Shown here one piece after another: positions 22,829 through 36,436 of a stretch of 64,000 bases of DNA. The notes beneath the pieces were generated by a model, which worked only from the letters and a program-made list of their open reading frames with translations, did no database searches and had not been told where the DNA came from. Every line of letters starts with the position of its first letter. The stretch's first letter is position 1. The position numbers were made by a program, and so were the translations under genes. Source of the DNA: Trochalopteron elliotii (taxonomy: Eukaryota > Chordata > Aves > Passeriformes > Leiothrichidae); the NCBI GenBank assembly GCA_024734555.1, contig JANPWX010019780.1, forward strand, positions 109,305 through 173,304. Reading direction: 5' to 3'.

Positions 22829-25686
22829 CTTTATGTACCTAGCTGAGATTAAACAAACATTGGTCAGAATTCTTTTTTTTTCAGAGTTTGAAACTATTTG
22901 CCCATTTAATTAATACAGTATAAAGAAAGACAATGTCTGGGCCAGAATTACAAAACAGAGATGCTCCATGAAATAAATAATTTTAAATTCAAAATATTCC
23001 AGGGTGTAGAAGAGAGAAACTGCATTTTCTTAGAGGAGTTTATTGTTGGAATTGCAGAAATGTTGTGTGAGTAATGCCTTAACTACTGAGCACTACTGGG
23101 CTGATAAAAATGGTCTGTTTTAGTGCCTCATTTCACAACATTTACAGGGCTTATGCTTCTTGTTCTTTGTTGTTTGTGTGTGTGCATTACTTCACTGAGA
23201 GACCTACACAGCACAGCCATTAAGCAGAATACAGTTGCCAGACTTTTCTCTGTTTTCATACTGAATCGGCAGAATAAAAAGTGAGTTTCTGGAAATCCAC
23301 ATAATTTCCTCTTGATTAACTCTTTTTTTTTTGCTTCTGTTCTCTTGTAAAGAGGATTTGCAAAAGCTCAAACATCACAAAGAGAAATTTGAAAACTAAA
23401 ATAGCACTATATAAGTGAAATTTGAAATTGAAAATTTCCATTATAAATAAATTTTTGTGAATTAGTTGATATAATCTCACCATGCATTTCAAGTATTGGC
23501 TTGATTGGTAGAACTTTCTGGAAGAGTGAAGTAGTTGAAGAAATTACCTAAAGGTTCTAATATGAAAAGAATCCTAACAGTTACATTAAAAAAAAAAAAC
23601 AAACAAAGAATTTTAAATATGTTTGTGCAACTACTTCTGATTTTGATCCTACAGATTCACTAACTTAATTGATAACATTTAGGTATTTCTAGCTACTGAA
23701 TGAGAATTACTTATGAAATCTTTATACTTTTAAACAATTGCACCTAGTCTCTTTGGAACCTCTAGATGGTTGTGGGCAAAAAATTGTAAGGTATTAGAGA
23801 CTGAGGTAAGGCAGCTGACAGTCTGAGGAGAGCATGATAACATGTGGTAATTTAATATATTGTTACTGTTAAAAGACTTGTAAAAACTGGGTGATTTTGA
23901 TTAGCATTATAGGTGAAAAAACTTCTTAATGGTCAAATACCATCATAAAAACCAACAAAATTTGCAAGTGTTTCTATTTTAAAGATGAAACTTTAGAAGT
24001 CAGAATAACTGCCCTCCAAAGTTCTTGACCCCCTTCTTGGCAATGATCCTATTTTTGTTTTATCAGCAGCACCACTGGATGCAGCTGCTATACTGTATGG
24101 AATAATTGTATTATATGACAGATAAAACAAGGAGTATGCATCGTATTATAAATAATTTAATTTTACAAAGGAATTTGACATCTTAATCTGTTCGACCACC
24201 GCTTTCACTTAGACCCTGGAATAGAATTATGTTATTGTATTCTTTGCTATAATCTAATCTTCCACCCATAAGGAAATGTCAGGTCACATTTATAGCAATC
24301 TAGGGGCCTCTAAGCCAGATTGGAAGGTCATTCTGTTTGAGCATTGTAAATGGACCTGTCCAGAAAAGTTTTGGTTAAGGACAACCAAGGACTCATTACA
24401 GAGTTAATTCACCCAAATGCCGGTAAAAGCAATGCTGAGGTTGTTGCTGTCTGCCCTGTGGAAATATGCAAGGATATCAAGCATCCAGGAATTAACCCTT
24501 TAGTGTGAAGTCTGGGACAAAATCATATAAAAATTTTTGTAAAAGATCATTATGTTACAATGCAAATAATGTTAAGCAAAATAACCTTGTGCTAAAATGA
24601 GACGAGCTGTATTTCAGTATTATGAAAAATAAGGATTTATTTTTGTTTTCTAAGTGTTGTAAAGTCTTAGAATAAGTCTCTGTTCTAAGAGGCTTGACTA
24701 ACTTTCATAGCCTCCCTAGACTGGTAAACTGACATGATTAAGTTCTGTCAAAAGACTTTTTCGCAGTAAAATGTGACTCTCTTTTATACATATGATTGTG
24801 CATTTGTTGTACACACCATCAATGACTGCAATCTTGGAAGCAGTTTCCACATCATGTATCTAGTGACATTAGAAATCAGAAGAAATAAGGATGCATAAGC
24901 TCTGTGTGGTGCCTAAGTCATTAATGTGCTCCTCCATAGGCAGAAAAGAGACAGGAATTAAATGTCATTACAAAGTTTTGATGGGCCAGTCAACACATTA
25001 TAGTTATATAAAGTAATTTTGTGCTCTGACTATTGTTTTGCAGTGGTATTTGTCTATTCTGTAACACAGTTTTATGGTTTCCATAAGCTCATCTTTAAGC
25101 TGAGATTTCCCAAGTTGGTGCAAAACCATCAAGGTGCTGACTCCAGTGCTAAGCTAAATATTGTAAGCAGCACATTTGTAAACTCAGTCAAAGCATTTCA
25201 GTTCTTTCCTGGTAGTAACTATTTTCCCACCCTCTCCCCACCTCCTTTCTTGATTTATATGATTTATACAGTATATATGTTTTACATAACAGGAGAGGAT
25301 AAAATGCTCCTTGAAAATAGAGCTGGTATAAATTAAAGCACTGCATTTATATACTGTGATAGGAACACTGGGGAAAAATCTGTAAGCAAGAAAGAGAATT
25401 TTTTTTCTTTCTGTATCATCACAGCCTATTTTGAACCATGAATAAAATAACATAATTGAACTGAGATAATTTGAGCAAATGCAGTTGTCTTCTTCCAGTC
25501 AAAGAGCTAGCTGCATGACTGGTTCTGTTATGTTATAATGGAATTTCTCATGATGACACATACAAAAAAGTTCATATTTAGAGGTAAAAAGTCCTTTTAG
25601 TTTTTGTGTCATTCAGAAAAGGAACAAAGTTTATTCTGATAATCTGAGATTCATTATGTCAGGAATGTAGAGAATGCACAGGAGAA

Positions 25687-25708
25687 AATGTCTTCCATGG
25701 AAGACATT
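25687..25708. repeat. Perfect 22-bp palindrome
   Basis: The half-site is AATGTCTTCCA, followed exactly by its reverse complement, with CCATGG at the centre. There is no spacer. Confidence 0.9.
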
Positions 25709-28700
25709 GTTTACCACGCTGTAGAAATTCCTGCACTCTCTGCTGGAAATCCTAGAGGTCCCAGAGCAGTTAAATGCAATGTATATGATTTTCTCAACAA
25801 CACAGTGCTATGAAATTCCTGGAAGAAATTTAACAATCTGTCAAAATTGGTAATGTTTAGTGAACTTTGGCCACATCAGTCTGATCCCTTGATTGTCTTG
25901 AAGGCTGTTTTCCTGCTCCATTTCTTTGGAGAGTTGTAATGAGACACTTGATAGTGTTGAAAACACCATAGGTTGCAAAAGAAACATCTTTGCCAAGCTG
26001 AGAACAAATCTTTGGCACAATGTTTTTCCTTTGTGCTGTTTTCAGTGTCAGGCATGTTGGTCACAGGTCTGTCACCAACGTTCTCATGCTTAACTTCAGG
26101 GGCAGCCATAGCTGTTATTACTGGGGGGGTTTCATGTGTGAAGCAAGGATTTGCAGTACTCTATGATCCAAAGAGTCCCATTTGGGATCACACATGGATT
26201 TCAACTTTCACTAGAAAAGGGAGAGTTTTTTTGTTTGGTGCAGTCTCTAATGTAGCAAAGTGTTGATTTCTGCCAAGAAATTGTGTAAAACCTAAAGTAG
26301 AGTCTGGGAACTTGAACATAATGAAATAAATGCTGACTAACTTCTCCCCTTAAATCAGAGATGGATTTAATTAATGGAGAGATTTTTTTCAGGGCAATCA
26401 AAACTAGCTTGTTTTCCTGATCCTATTGCTTGACACATAAAGCTTAAAAAAAAGGCAGACAACATTAATGAAGGCCAAGGATGGAAAAGTGCACTCAGCC
26501 ACATGGAAGACTTACATTATTTTCCCTCTGCTAATGTAAGGTATCTTCCTGAACTCATGGATGGTAAATGATACCATGTGGTATGAATCTGTAAGTGAAA
26601 TTATGATCAATTTTCCAGCCTTGTGTTTCTTGCAGGCTTCAATGATATGTTTGGAAACAATATTGGATCTCCTATTTACCAGCAGAGGAAGTGGCATTGT
26701 TTAAAAGAAACTCATCAGAAAGTAAGAAGTGTGGTTATTAATTGCTACCTGCACATGTCTGAGTATAAAGTCACCTGCTGCAAAGTGATGTTATCCTCCT
26801 CCTGGTGACCTCTTAGGATACTATGGGCTCCAGCATGGCCAAACATTCAAGAATTCTTTCTACTCCAAGGACTAGAGGGAAGCTGAAGTATTTGCCTGAG
26901 TCAGAGCTATCACGGAGGAAGAGAAATTGCCCTGTTAGTGTAACTGCTCCCAAGTATCATGGGCAATACATGGGTTTGTCCTCTTTTGGGGGATTTCAGA
27001 GTTATTTGTATGAAATACTACATTTAAGAACAAAATGGAGAGAACAGTTAATTGTGAATTTAATGATTATGCGAAGAAAAAATTATGGCTATTGGTTAAT
27101 TAAATCCCCAATAGCTACACTGCTTCTGTAATGATTCTACAATTGAAACAAAAGTCCTCATGCATTTAATGCATTTTATACTTAACCAGGTATTATGAGT
27201 CACTAGTCCAAAGAGCAGCCAAAGAACTCTGCAGGTGCACAGCAGCCTTTCATAGAACACTGTAAAAGTGGTTAATTCATGGCAATTTCAGGAAGATGGC
27301 AGGTAACATATGTAACCCATTATTTAACAGAATTAATTGTCTCTTGGATCCAGTACCTTTGCAGTTCTGTCAGCCAGCTTCACTCCAAACAGTCTGTGCC
27401 TCTAAGCTTTTTATTCTTTTAAATGCAATCACATTATGCATTCCTTGCCCATAGGTTTTCACCTTAAATCAGTGTGTGGTATTTGACACTTGCATACTAA
27501 AAATAAAATGAGCTGAGTCCCAAGTTAACATCTGTTTATTAAAGATGATCTTTCATGTATAGAATTACCAGGACATTTGGCCTGATTTATTGTACTAACA
27601 TTTCCATTTTCGCCCTGGGTAGGGAGCTCCGCTAGTAATGCTGTACCCTATGGTGAAATAGTACCTAATCAGTATTTATGAATAGAGTTTTGAAAGTCAC
27701 TGAAGAGCAGAGCTTTCACAGTGGACTGGGGAAGAGGTTTTACTGTCTTAAAACACAAATATTGCTGAGCTTCAGGGATCTGTATGACATTTTAGAATTG
27801 AAGAGCTTTCATTTTTAAATTGCATTAAAATGTGTAATGTAATTCTATCATTAGATTAACTGGAATGTATGTCTTTTGGCCACTAATGCTATTGTAAAAA
27901 CTTGTAATTATTATGCAGATGAACTGCTGCGCTTAAAAAAAGGCCAAACAGTGAATACACCATCTTCAAATTCTGTCTAATGTGAAATTATCCCCCCTTA
28001 TTTTTTCTTTTTCTTTTTTTTTTTTTTTTTGAACTCAAATATCGTTCAGGGAAGATTGCATTTTGGGAAAAAAAAATCATTTTTGGTGTTGAAAGAAGAG
28101 CTGTGGGGCTATCTCTATACAGTAACAGTGTAATGATTGCATGATATGTTTGGTTCTCTTTCTATGAGATGGGTTCTTTAGAATGTCCAGTTTCTTATAC
28201 TGGCTTTTTTTAGAAAGCTGGCCTCAGGGAAAAGTCAAAGTTATGCAAGGGAGCTTGATGCAGAGATTCTTGTGTTACTGGTGATTCACCTTTGTGCACA
28301 AAGTGGACTTATCTAGAGATAACTAGGATCACGTTGGATGATACTTCCTGTTCCCTCGATGTGGAGAGCAGATGGCTATTCCCTTTTATTTACACAACTA
28401 CTGTCTATATATTAAGAAGTCATAACCCTGCCTTTCCTTCATCTAGTTCTCAAAGCAAGTCTGTTTTTAAATCTTCCCCAAGCTTCTTCTGTCTTCTAGA
28501 CTTGTATGCTTTCTCTCCTGAGGAGGTTCCCCATTGATTCTATGACCAAAATTTGATATGGAAGTTCATGTTCTTGAAATATATGTCACAATAGTTGACG
28601 ATAGATGAAACGGTAAAAATGTGTTATTTCCATTACATGGTAATATTCCACTTTATGTGAACCATATTGCTTACTGGGTTTTTTCATTGTATCAAATATT

Positions 28701-28844
28701 TTTAAATTGCTATTACATTTATGATGTAACATAACTTTTTAGATTCTTTTCCGCAAACATTTGTCTAGAGGCATTTTCTTCCATCTCCATTTGTGTCTTG
28801 TTTAGGTGTGAAAACCTGTGTTTATCCTATTTTTAAATGCATCC

Positions 28845-28911
28845 TGTGTTGGTTTTTTTTGTTTTTTTTTTTTTTGTTTTTTTTGTTTGTTTGTTTGTTT
28901 TTTTGGTGTTT
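28845..28911. repeat. G/T-only tract, T-rich
   Basis: All 67 bases of the plus strand are G or T, mostly T runs with (GTTT) units. It is a low-complexity expansion. Confidence 0.9.
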
Positions 28912-30415
28912 AAAAGATTATTCTGTCGACCATTCTTAAGAAAGTCTTTGTGAATTTTAGTGAGAAATACTTGTTAATGACAAAATCAGAAGATATGCAG
29001 CTGATCAGTAAAGATCTCCATCAAATCAAGCCACAGTGTCAGTGAATGTATTTCCCTTCTGTAGGATCTGCAGTTCATCTTTGATCTTCCTTCAAGATCT
29101 TATTATGTTGAGCAGTAGACCTGAACAGATGACTGTAGGCCAAAAAATTGTATTGTTGAGCTAAAAGCACAAACCTTGAAAAATTGTGAAATGCATAGAA
29201 TTCATAATGAATTATAATTCATAATGAAAAATTGAGAAATGCATATAATTAATATTCTGATAGGAGGCAGGACACATTTGCTTAGAAGAATACAAAATTC
29301 AGCTTTGGTGAGCTAGGGAATTAGCCCCACAGAGTCATCACAAGTACTTCTCAGGGGAACACCTCATAGGACTAAGTAGTTTATGCAGTAAGCTTGACTT
29401 TTAAATATATGGTTTATAGAGTGTACTTTTCAATTATGGAGAAATGAAATTTTCTACTACTGGAAATAATTGGAAAGATCCGTGGGGTATATTTTAGTAA
29501 ATGGTCTACTTAAAGGGAATGAGCAACATTGTATGCTCTCTTCAGATCCATGTCTAATGTTGACCTGAAAGAAAAACCCATGAGGATGTTTGACTGTATT
29601 TGACTCAAAATCCTTGAGTGATTACATTGAAGCTTTATCTTATCCTGGTAACATATACCTCTACCAACAGCAAATGTGAGTTGGTAGAGACAGCAATTTT
29701 CAATGTTCAAAAGACATTAATAGGAATTTAGGAATGATCCTATGCAATCTGAGTTATAAATGATTAATTTCAAATTACCTAGTTCTGTAAAACTCTTTGG
29801 CAAATAAGAATGGCACTCCCTGCTCCAAATAATCTGGGAAATTGGTGGTTTTTGTTTAATCTAAAGCACAGCCAAAAGGGCATAACTTCTCTGAATCAGT
29901 CAGCACAAATTTTTTGTTAGTGATAGAATGGTATGAATGGGTTAAGGTACAATATGGTATGTGTGTATACAAAATATCTGTGCAAGTGAGTATAGAAGTT
30001 AATATCCTTAAGTTATTCCTTCTCCTGCATATATGAATATGTATAAACCCATTTCATACCACATCTTTCTGCAACAATTCTTCTAAAGTAGTCAGAAGTG
30101 TAGCTGCCTAATGTCAAAAATATTGCTAGATTTTTCTGCAAGTTTGTGAAGTTCAGTAACAGTAAAAAACAATGATTTCTAGATCTTCCAAAATCATTAT
30201 GCATAAATGAGACTGGAAGAGGTCTTCAAACATGAACTCTACAGATCATTCTCATATAAGGAATTCTGTTTCTTTTCCAGGCTAAGAAGTAGCAATATAT
30301 TGAAAAATGGGCAGAATGAGCAAATAGGCTAAAATGCTGGAGGAAAAACCCTCAGAAAATGTTTATATTAGGTCAAGGAGGCTGTTAACAAGGGTGAAGG
30401 ATGGTTTTAAACCAC

Positions 30416-30513
30416 TTTTTTTGTTGGTTTTTTGGGGTTTTTGGGGTTTTTTTGTTTTGTTTGTTTGTTTTGTTTTTTGGGTTTTTTTGGTTTGTTTTTT
30501 TTGTTTGTTTGTT
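30416..30513. repeat. 98-base G/T-only tract with G runs
   Basis: The plus strand has neither A nor C for 98 bases. It includes GGGG at 30434-30437 and 30443-30446 and GGG near 30479-30481, among (GTTT)n units. Confidence 0.9.
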
Positions 30514-31782
30514 ATTTTTTGTTTTTTGTTTACTTGAATAATGATCTATCTAGTTCCAGCTTCCCAAAACAAAGCTATCACCCAAGGCTGGGGAACTGTA
30601 AAATCAGAAGTGCTCACACAACACCTGAATGACATGGTCTGTAACTGCAGCTGATGGAGCAAATGAGTAAAGATCAATTATGTTAAATTTAAGGATTTTT
30701 TTTTCTTCCTTTTTATTTTCTCTTCCCAGCTCTAAGAGGGTGATTAGTGTATTATATTCTAATGCTGTAGTACAGAGACTTCCAGATTTATTCATCATCT
30801 TAATATATGCATTAGACTGGGGAAATTAATAGCAAGACAACACTAGGACTGAATTTAAAAAACCAGACTAATTCAGTATTCTCTGCCAAAATATCAGTGG
30901 AACCCCTAGTACAACAGTTTGTCTTCTGTAATTGTTTTCAGAGTGAGTTGATGCATCTCTTACAATAAAAAAATTGGAGAATCATCTTTCCCAAATTGCC
31001 ACGTGTGTGTTGGTAAGCAGCCTAGCATGGACCAATTCAGCCATGGGAGTATGAAATGAGACTACATGGATTCATTTCTCTATGTTTTTTTGCTGCAGGC
31101 TAATGAAATATGTGACTCCTATTTGACTTTAGTTTAGTTCCTGGTGAGAAACTGTTATCAGAAAACTAAGGAACATATCCATTACCCCACACACACTCTT
31201 ATGCTGTTTAATCCACTCAGTTCATTACTACATTAAGCAATCATACAAATCATGTATTTTATTCATAGTTTTTCATGTAGAAGTAATAAACACAGTAAAG
31301 GACAGTCAGAGGAAATTCAATGTCTAGTACATCAGTGGGCCATAATTTATATGATATAGTGGCTTTTGTAGAATTTTGGTGTTGGAGGTTTTGTTGGCCG
31401 GGTGATTTCCAGTCAATGCTATGTGTTTAAGTAAAAGAACTCTGTTGTAAAGAAAATTATTGTTGAGCCCTTTGGTAAAAAAACTCCTTTGTACTAGTGA
31501 TAGTGAGAATAATAATTTTTATTTTCCGTTGTCTTCATGAATTAAAGAATACTGACATAATTTTAAAAAAGCATATAAAGGTCATAAGAAAAATATTCTT
31601 TTCCAGAAAAGGTCACTGGATGGAAAGAGAATAACAGGGTTGGAATGAATTCCCTCACTTCTGCAGTGCAGTTCTTGAAGATCTTATTTGTCATTTGCTC
31701 AAAGGTTTTGCTTTGTTTTGTTTTTTCTTTGTAGAACAGATATGAAGAAAAGTGTTTCTCCTACAACCCCCTCTCACATGTA

Positions 31783-32309
31783 TGTGTTGCAGCAGCCCTC
31801 TTGCTGGAGAGTAGAAGTGAGCCACGACACAGACTTCTTGTTTATCACAGCATGAAAAGGGTCCTGGTTTATTCCTCTTTACAGCTGTGCCATCCCGACT
31901 CAAACCATTCACTAACTGTGGCTGCAGCAAGCTCCTACTGTAGGTTTCCCTTGTAGCCTCTGACTGCTGGGTATTTCCTGCTAAACTATGATTGCATGTA
32001 TTAGTTTACAGACTCTGAATGCAGGCTTTTACCTGGCTAGACCATGACTGCAGGTTCCAGCCACAGGCTCTAACTGCAGACCCAGACTGACCTCACAGCA
32101 GGGATTCTCTCTCCCCAGGATCTTCCTTCTTCATGATCCTCAGTTCATGATCCTCCATGACAATCCTCCTCACCAGCTAACCCACTCCCTTTGATCACAC
32201 TTATCTTTATTGGATATAGCTGTGACTCATCAGGGGTGAGGCTGTATTGGGTAATTAACACAGCTGGTACTTACCAGGGGTCAGGTCACCTGTATTCCCT
32301 TCTCCTACA
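31783..32309 (-). mobile_element. Solo LTR, minus strand, 527 bp, 4-bp TSD
   Basis: On the minus strand it begins TGTAGGAGAAGGG and ends CTGCAACACA, so it has TGT...ACA ends. The 4-bp repeat TGTA flanks it at 31779-31782 and 32310-32313. A TATA-like GCTATATCC (plus 32212-32220) and an AATAAA (TTTATT on plus, 31868-31873) lie in the expected U3-to-R order. A 4-bp duplication is typical of class I (ERV1/gammaretrovirus-like) integration. No internal sequence remains, so two LTRs have recombined to one. Confidence 0.8.
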
Positions 32310-32313
32310 TGTA

Positions 32314-33094
32314 TACAAATACCTATACATACATATAAACTGAGCATATCACCTTGTTCCCCACTATTTTAAAAGTGTTATCAATGGTTTGCCAACATAG
32401 TTTTATGAACTTGATATAATTAAAGCTCTGTCATTTCGAGATTTTCTGCAACTTACTTTCAAAATTATAGATAGCAGCTTGGCAAATAGGAAGGGTAGCC
32501 CATTACAAATTTGTTGCCAGAATAATCTAGAGCAGGTGTGAATGCATGTGCACAAACTAAAGCACTGTGTGCCTTATAGCATTTAACAGCTTCTATTAAC
32601 AAAGCCTTTTTAAAGCAAGAGACTGCTTTTATCTCTATTTCACACGAAGAAGATAAAACAAGCTTTTGTATCTTGCCTGATTGACAGATCAACCTGGGTC
32701 AAAGCAGGGAACTGGATCCAGCCTCCTGTGGGCTAAGCCAGTTACTCTAACCCACAGTCACTTTGCAGCCATAGCATGGCAGGACTCTCACCTGATTAAT
32801 TTTTCAGCTGAGCAAGTTGTTGCATCAAGATTAATCTTACTGTTATTAAAAAAAGACATTTTAAATCTAGTTCTTAATTTAAATTTGCAGAATGCGCTTG
32901 ATTGAGACAAATGACACAATTGGTCAGGAAATTCTGCCATACAGAATTAAGTCTCAGAGAGAATAGTTCCTGAACACATCAGCAATCTGAGGCTTCAAAA
33001 TCTTTTACTTCTGCCACTGACTAACTAGGTGGATCTAAAAAAGTATTTTTGCTTTCCACTGCAATCAATTTCAATATCTGTTTTCTGCATTTGC
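32314..33094. other. Unique noncoding DNA
   Basis: AT-rich sequence between an LTR and a CR1 end. Nothing was recognised in it. Confidence 0.6.
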
Positions 33095-33556
33095 ACGGAA
33101 TTATTGAATGGCTTGAGTTGGAAGGAGTTTTACAGATCATCTACTTCCCACCTCCCTGCCACGGGCAGGGCCACACTGCACTAGACCAGGTTTCTCAAAA
33201 CGCCACACAAACTGGTCTTGAACATTTCCAAGGATGAGACATTTTCTCTGGACAACCTGTTTCAGTGCCTCACCACCATTCACAAAAAAAAAAAAATTCC
33301 TTCTTATACCTCATCGAAACATGCTTTTTTTCAGTTTAAATCACTCTTCCTTGTCCTCTCCCTACTTGCCCTTGTCAAAAGTCCCTCTCCACCACACCTG
33401 CAACTCCCCCTTAGGTACCAAAAGATGCAAGTCTGTCTCCAGCTTTCTTGCAGCCTCCTTTTGGTACTGGAAGGTGCTGTGTAGTGCCTCCAGACGCTCC
33501 TTTTCTCCAATCTGAACCACCCCAAATCTCTCAGTCTGTCTGCATGGGAGAGGTGA
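33095..33556 (-). mobile_element. CR1 3' end, minus strand, 5'-truncated
   Basis: The CR1 3' UTR sequence begins at 33095 (ATTATTGAATGGCTTGAGTT, reverse sense) and continues through the usual CCTGCCACGGGCAGGG and AACCTGTTTCAGTGCCTCACC blocks towards the end of ORF2 at about 33556. A run of 13 A at 33284-33296 expands an internal position. Severe 5' truncation is normal for CR1. It is not coding. Confidence 0.9.
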
Positions 33557-35910
33557 CACCTCCTTTGTGAAGTTGTTTGTGAAAGAGAGAGATTCTACTG
33601 TCAGCAACAGAGGTGTATATATAAATAGATGTGAATTGCATGGAAAGTTCTCAGATTCCTTCACTGTCACTTTTACGATCATATTCCATAGCATTTATAC
33701 TCAACTTGGTGTCTGTTTTCTCATGTTACAAACACTGGATTTTTATACAGCCTTGTTCTTCTGAAAAGTACGTAGCAAATTATGCCTTTTAATTTGTCTT
33801 CTTAGGATGGGATTGATCTAATCTGTGTTGCAAAGCAAAGATTTCTTCACCACAGTTCTTAGTTAAAGGAGAACAATTTTCAGGGCAGGAAAGCCTATAC
33901 AAAGAAATATTTTTCTGTAGAATAGAATCTGATTTGCATGAGTGTTGTCTGTGATAATCATAATTGTCATGCTGCCATTTTGTGAGGGCCACCTGGCTGA
34001 GTGATGACATTGATACCATTAGAAAGTTCATCATGGACTTTTTACCAGCTTCAACATTCTGCAATATACTTCAATATTAAAAAGAAAAGTAATATCTCTA
34101 AGATATATCAAGTTTTTAATGTTCAGATGTTTTTCTGAATAGTTGTCCAACCAGGATTTTCTCCTCAAAGTCTCTGACATGGAGTGTCAAACTCCTTAAA
34201 CCATCCCTATGACATCTAATCAGAAATTATGTACATACCTCAGCAAGATGCTATGAGGGGCAATGGAAAAATTAATTTTTATTAAAACGATTGATTTGAG
34301 TTACTGTGGAAGGGGAAAATTAGAATGAAAGCACAACTTTTGTGGACCCTTGTTTAAAGTGACAAATGTCTTGCCTTCAACAGTAGATAGAAATGTGCAA
34401 TCTCATTATGTTTACAAGAAATGTAAACCTCTATTTAATGTACCATTTTTGAAGGGTACTTTTTGAAAGCTAGTTTTGAAGGGTACTTTTGGATAATTTC
34501 AGGTCTGAAATATAGCCTTTATAAACACTGAAATAAAACGGATACCACTTACCATTCATATGCTTAAGTGCTGCAGATAGAAAATTATAAACCTCAAAGA
34601 TCCTCCAGAATATATCCTTTACTTGTCTTCTAGCTGCACAGGGATAGTCAGTTTTCATTTTCTCTCCTTTCCTCTGAACTCAGGGAACTCTGTTGCCTTC
34701 TACCCTGTAAGCAGATAGGTCATCCCGGATGGCAGAGTTATATCTGAGCTCTCCACAGATTTTATATTCACTAAGCATGATTTTATTTTGTCCGCTGCAA
34801 AATTCATCCTTAGGAATGAAGTAGAGATGACAGCAGAAGAGCAGCCATGCACTGCAAGGGCCTGAGCATTGCTCTGGGGAACCTCCATGACACAATGTCT
34901 GCAAACTAGATCATGCAAATCTCAAAGAGAAAGTTTTCATGGACAATAGGAAAAGCAAAAGTAAAAAAAAAAAAAGGCACAGAGTTCAAAATGCAATTTA
35001 AAGCTATCAACAGCCCTTTAATGCATGTACATAGCAATTTACATTAGCCAAGGAAAACCTCATGCTGGAAACAAAGAAAATGAGACTAAGAAAAAAACAA
35101 AATAGAAACAAATTGTAATTAAGCATAGCAGATTTACACAGCTGGTACCAACTCCCAGTGCAAGTCCCCTGAATATATTCAAAGAATCTTCAGTAACAGA
35201 TAAATATAAACATATACAAAACCTAAAAAACCCCCCAGGAACTCCTTTGTTCATATGGTCTTTGTTTGGTGTTTCTGTGTGCCTGTTTTTCTATACATGA
35301 TCTCAATGACTGGAATACAAACTTGTGTGACTATAGTAGCTGCCCTCCAAATATATTTGCAAAAGCTTTCCTGACAGTCATGAAAATGTGTGCCAGCACT
35401 GATCTTGGCAGAGGTTACACTTCACTATAGGAAATTGCAGTGATGTAAAAAGCAACTTACATCTGTTTCATATGTGCACGTAGAAAAGGCTGCATACAGA
35501 ATTCTGCTCTAGCTGTGCATTTTCACTCAGGCTTGTGATATATTTGTGTTTTAGAAGACTTGAGAATAAGAGACGAAATTTCTTTGCAGAATACATGTTT
35601 TGAAAGCTTGACTCCTTCCTACCCACTCCCTGTTCTCAACTATGTCAAGTATTCCTGGGGTTTTTTCTTCTCACATAAATTGTTTTCCCTCAGGGAGCTC
35701 TCAGTTTATTAAAGGATTTGCTCCTTCTCACATTAAAATCAGCACAAAATTTCTTCTGACTTTGGTGAAAACCTGTATTTTACTTTCCTTTAAATGAATG
35801 CATTACCACTTCTTTAGAATATCTATTTTTAGAAATACATGTATACCACCTTCAAAAGGAATTGACCATTATCTCAATGTCAAAGAACAAACTTAGTATT
35901 TAATAGTAGT
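33557..35910. other. Unique AT-rich noncoding DNA
   Basis: No gene or repeat was recognised. A stretch near 34690-34900 is open in two minus-strand frames, but neither resembles a known protein. Confidence 0.6.
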
Positions 35911-36436
35911 CTGTACTCTGCTCAGGTGAAACTCCACCTGAAGTGTTTTGTTCAGCTCTGTGGGCCCCAGAATGAAGCACCTGGACCCGTTAGAACAGAT
36001 CCAGAGGAAGGTCATAATGATAGTCAGAGGACTGGAGCACCTTTCCTGTGAAGACAGACTGACACAGTTGGGGCTTTTCAGCCTGGAGAACAGAAGCCTC
36101 CAGTGGGACCTCACTGTACTACAAAAAAATGACAAGAAAACTGAAGAGGACCTTTTTCCAAGAGCATGTAGTCATAACACACATAGTCATGATAGATATA
36201 CACTGAAATGGAGTAGGGTTAGGTTAGCTGTTACAAGGGAATTTTTTCCTGTGCTGATGGTGAGGCACTGAACAGATTGCCCAGAGAAGCTGTGGATGCT
36301 CCTTCCCTGGAAGAGCACAAGACCAGATAGGACAAGGCTCTGAGCAACCTGATCTAATGGAAGGTATCCCTACCCTGGGAAGGGGGATGGGAATGAGATG
36401 ATCTTTAAGATCTCTACCAACTCAAATCATTGTATG
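35911..36436 (+). mobile_element. CR1 3' end, plus strand, 5'-truncated
   Basis: The copy starts within late ORF2 (CTGTACTCTGCTCAGGTGAA) and follows CR1 order through CAGATCCAGAGGAAGGTC and CAGCCTGGAGAACAGAAG. It ends at ATCATTGTATG, a decayed version of the CR1 terminal repeat. An open frame at 35948-36271 is a remnant of ORF2 in a shifted, diverged state. It is old and inactive. Confidence 0.9.

Larger units (their letters stand above)
20881..31778. other. 10.9 kb of unique AT-rich noncoding DNA
   Basis: No gene or dispersed repeat family was recognised. It contains a 56-bp tandem duplication (22717-22828), a perfect 22-bp palindrome (25687-25708), a local direct duplication around AATTCATAATGAA (29177-29250), and two long G/T-only tracts (28845-28911, 30416-30513). 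Open frames of 60-105 codons show no domain. Confidence 0.6.

Noticed and set aside
25876..26109. 77-codon minus-strand frame starting MAAPEVKHENV as a small gene or retrocopy
   Set aside because: The start looks good, but no family was recognised and there is no poly(A) tail, duplication or splice evidence.
35948..36271. 107-codon plus-strand frame as a gene
   Set aside because: It is CR1 ORF2 sequence.
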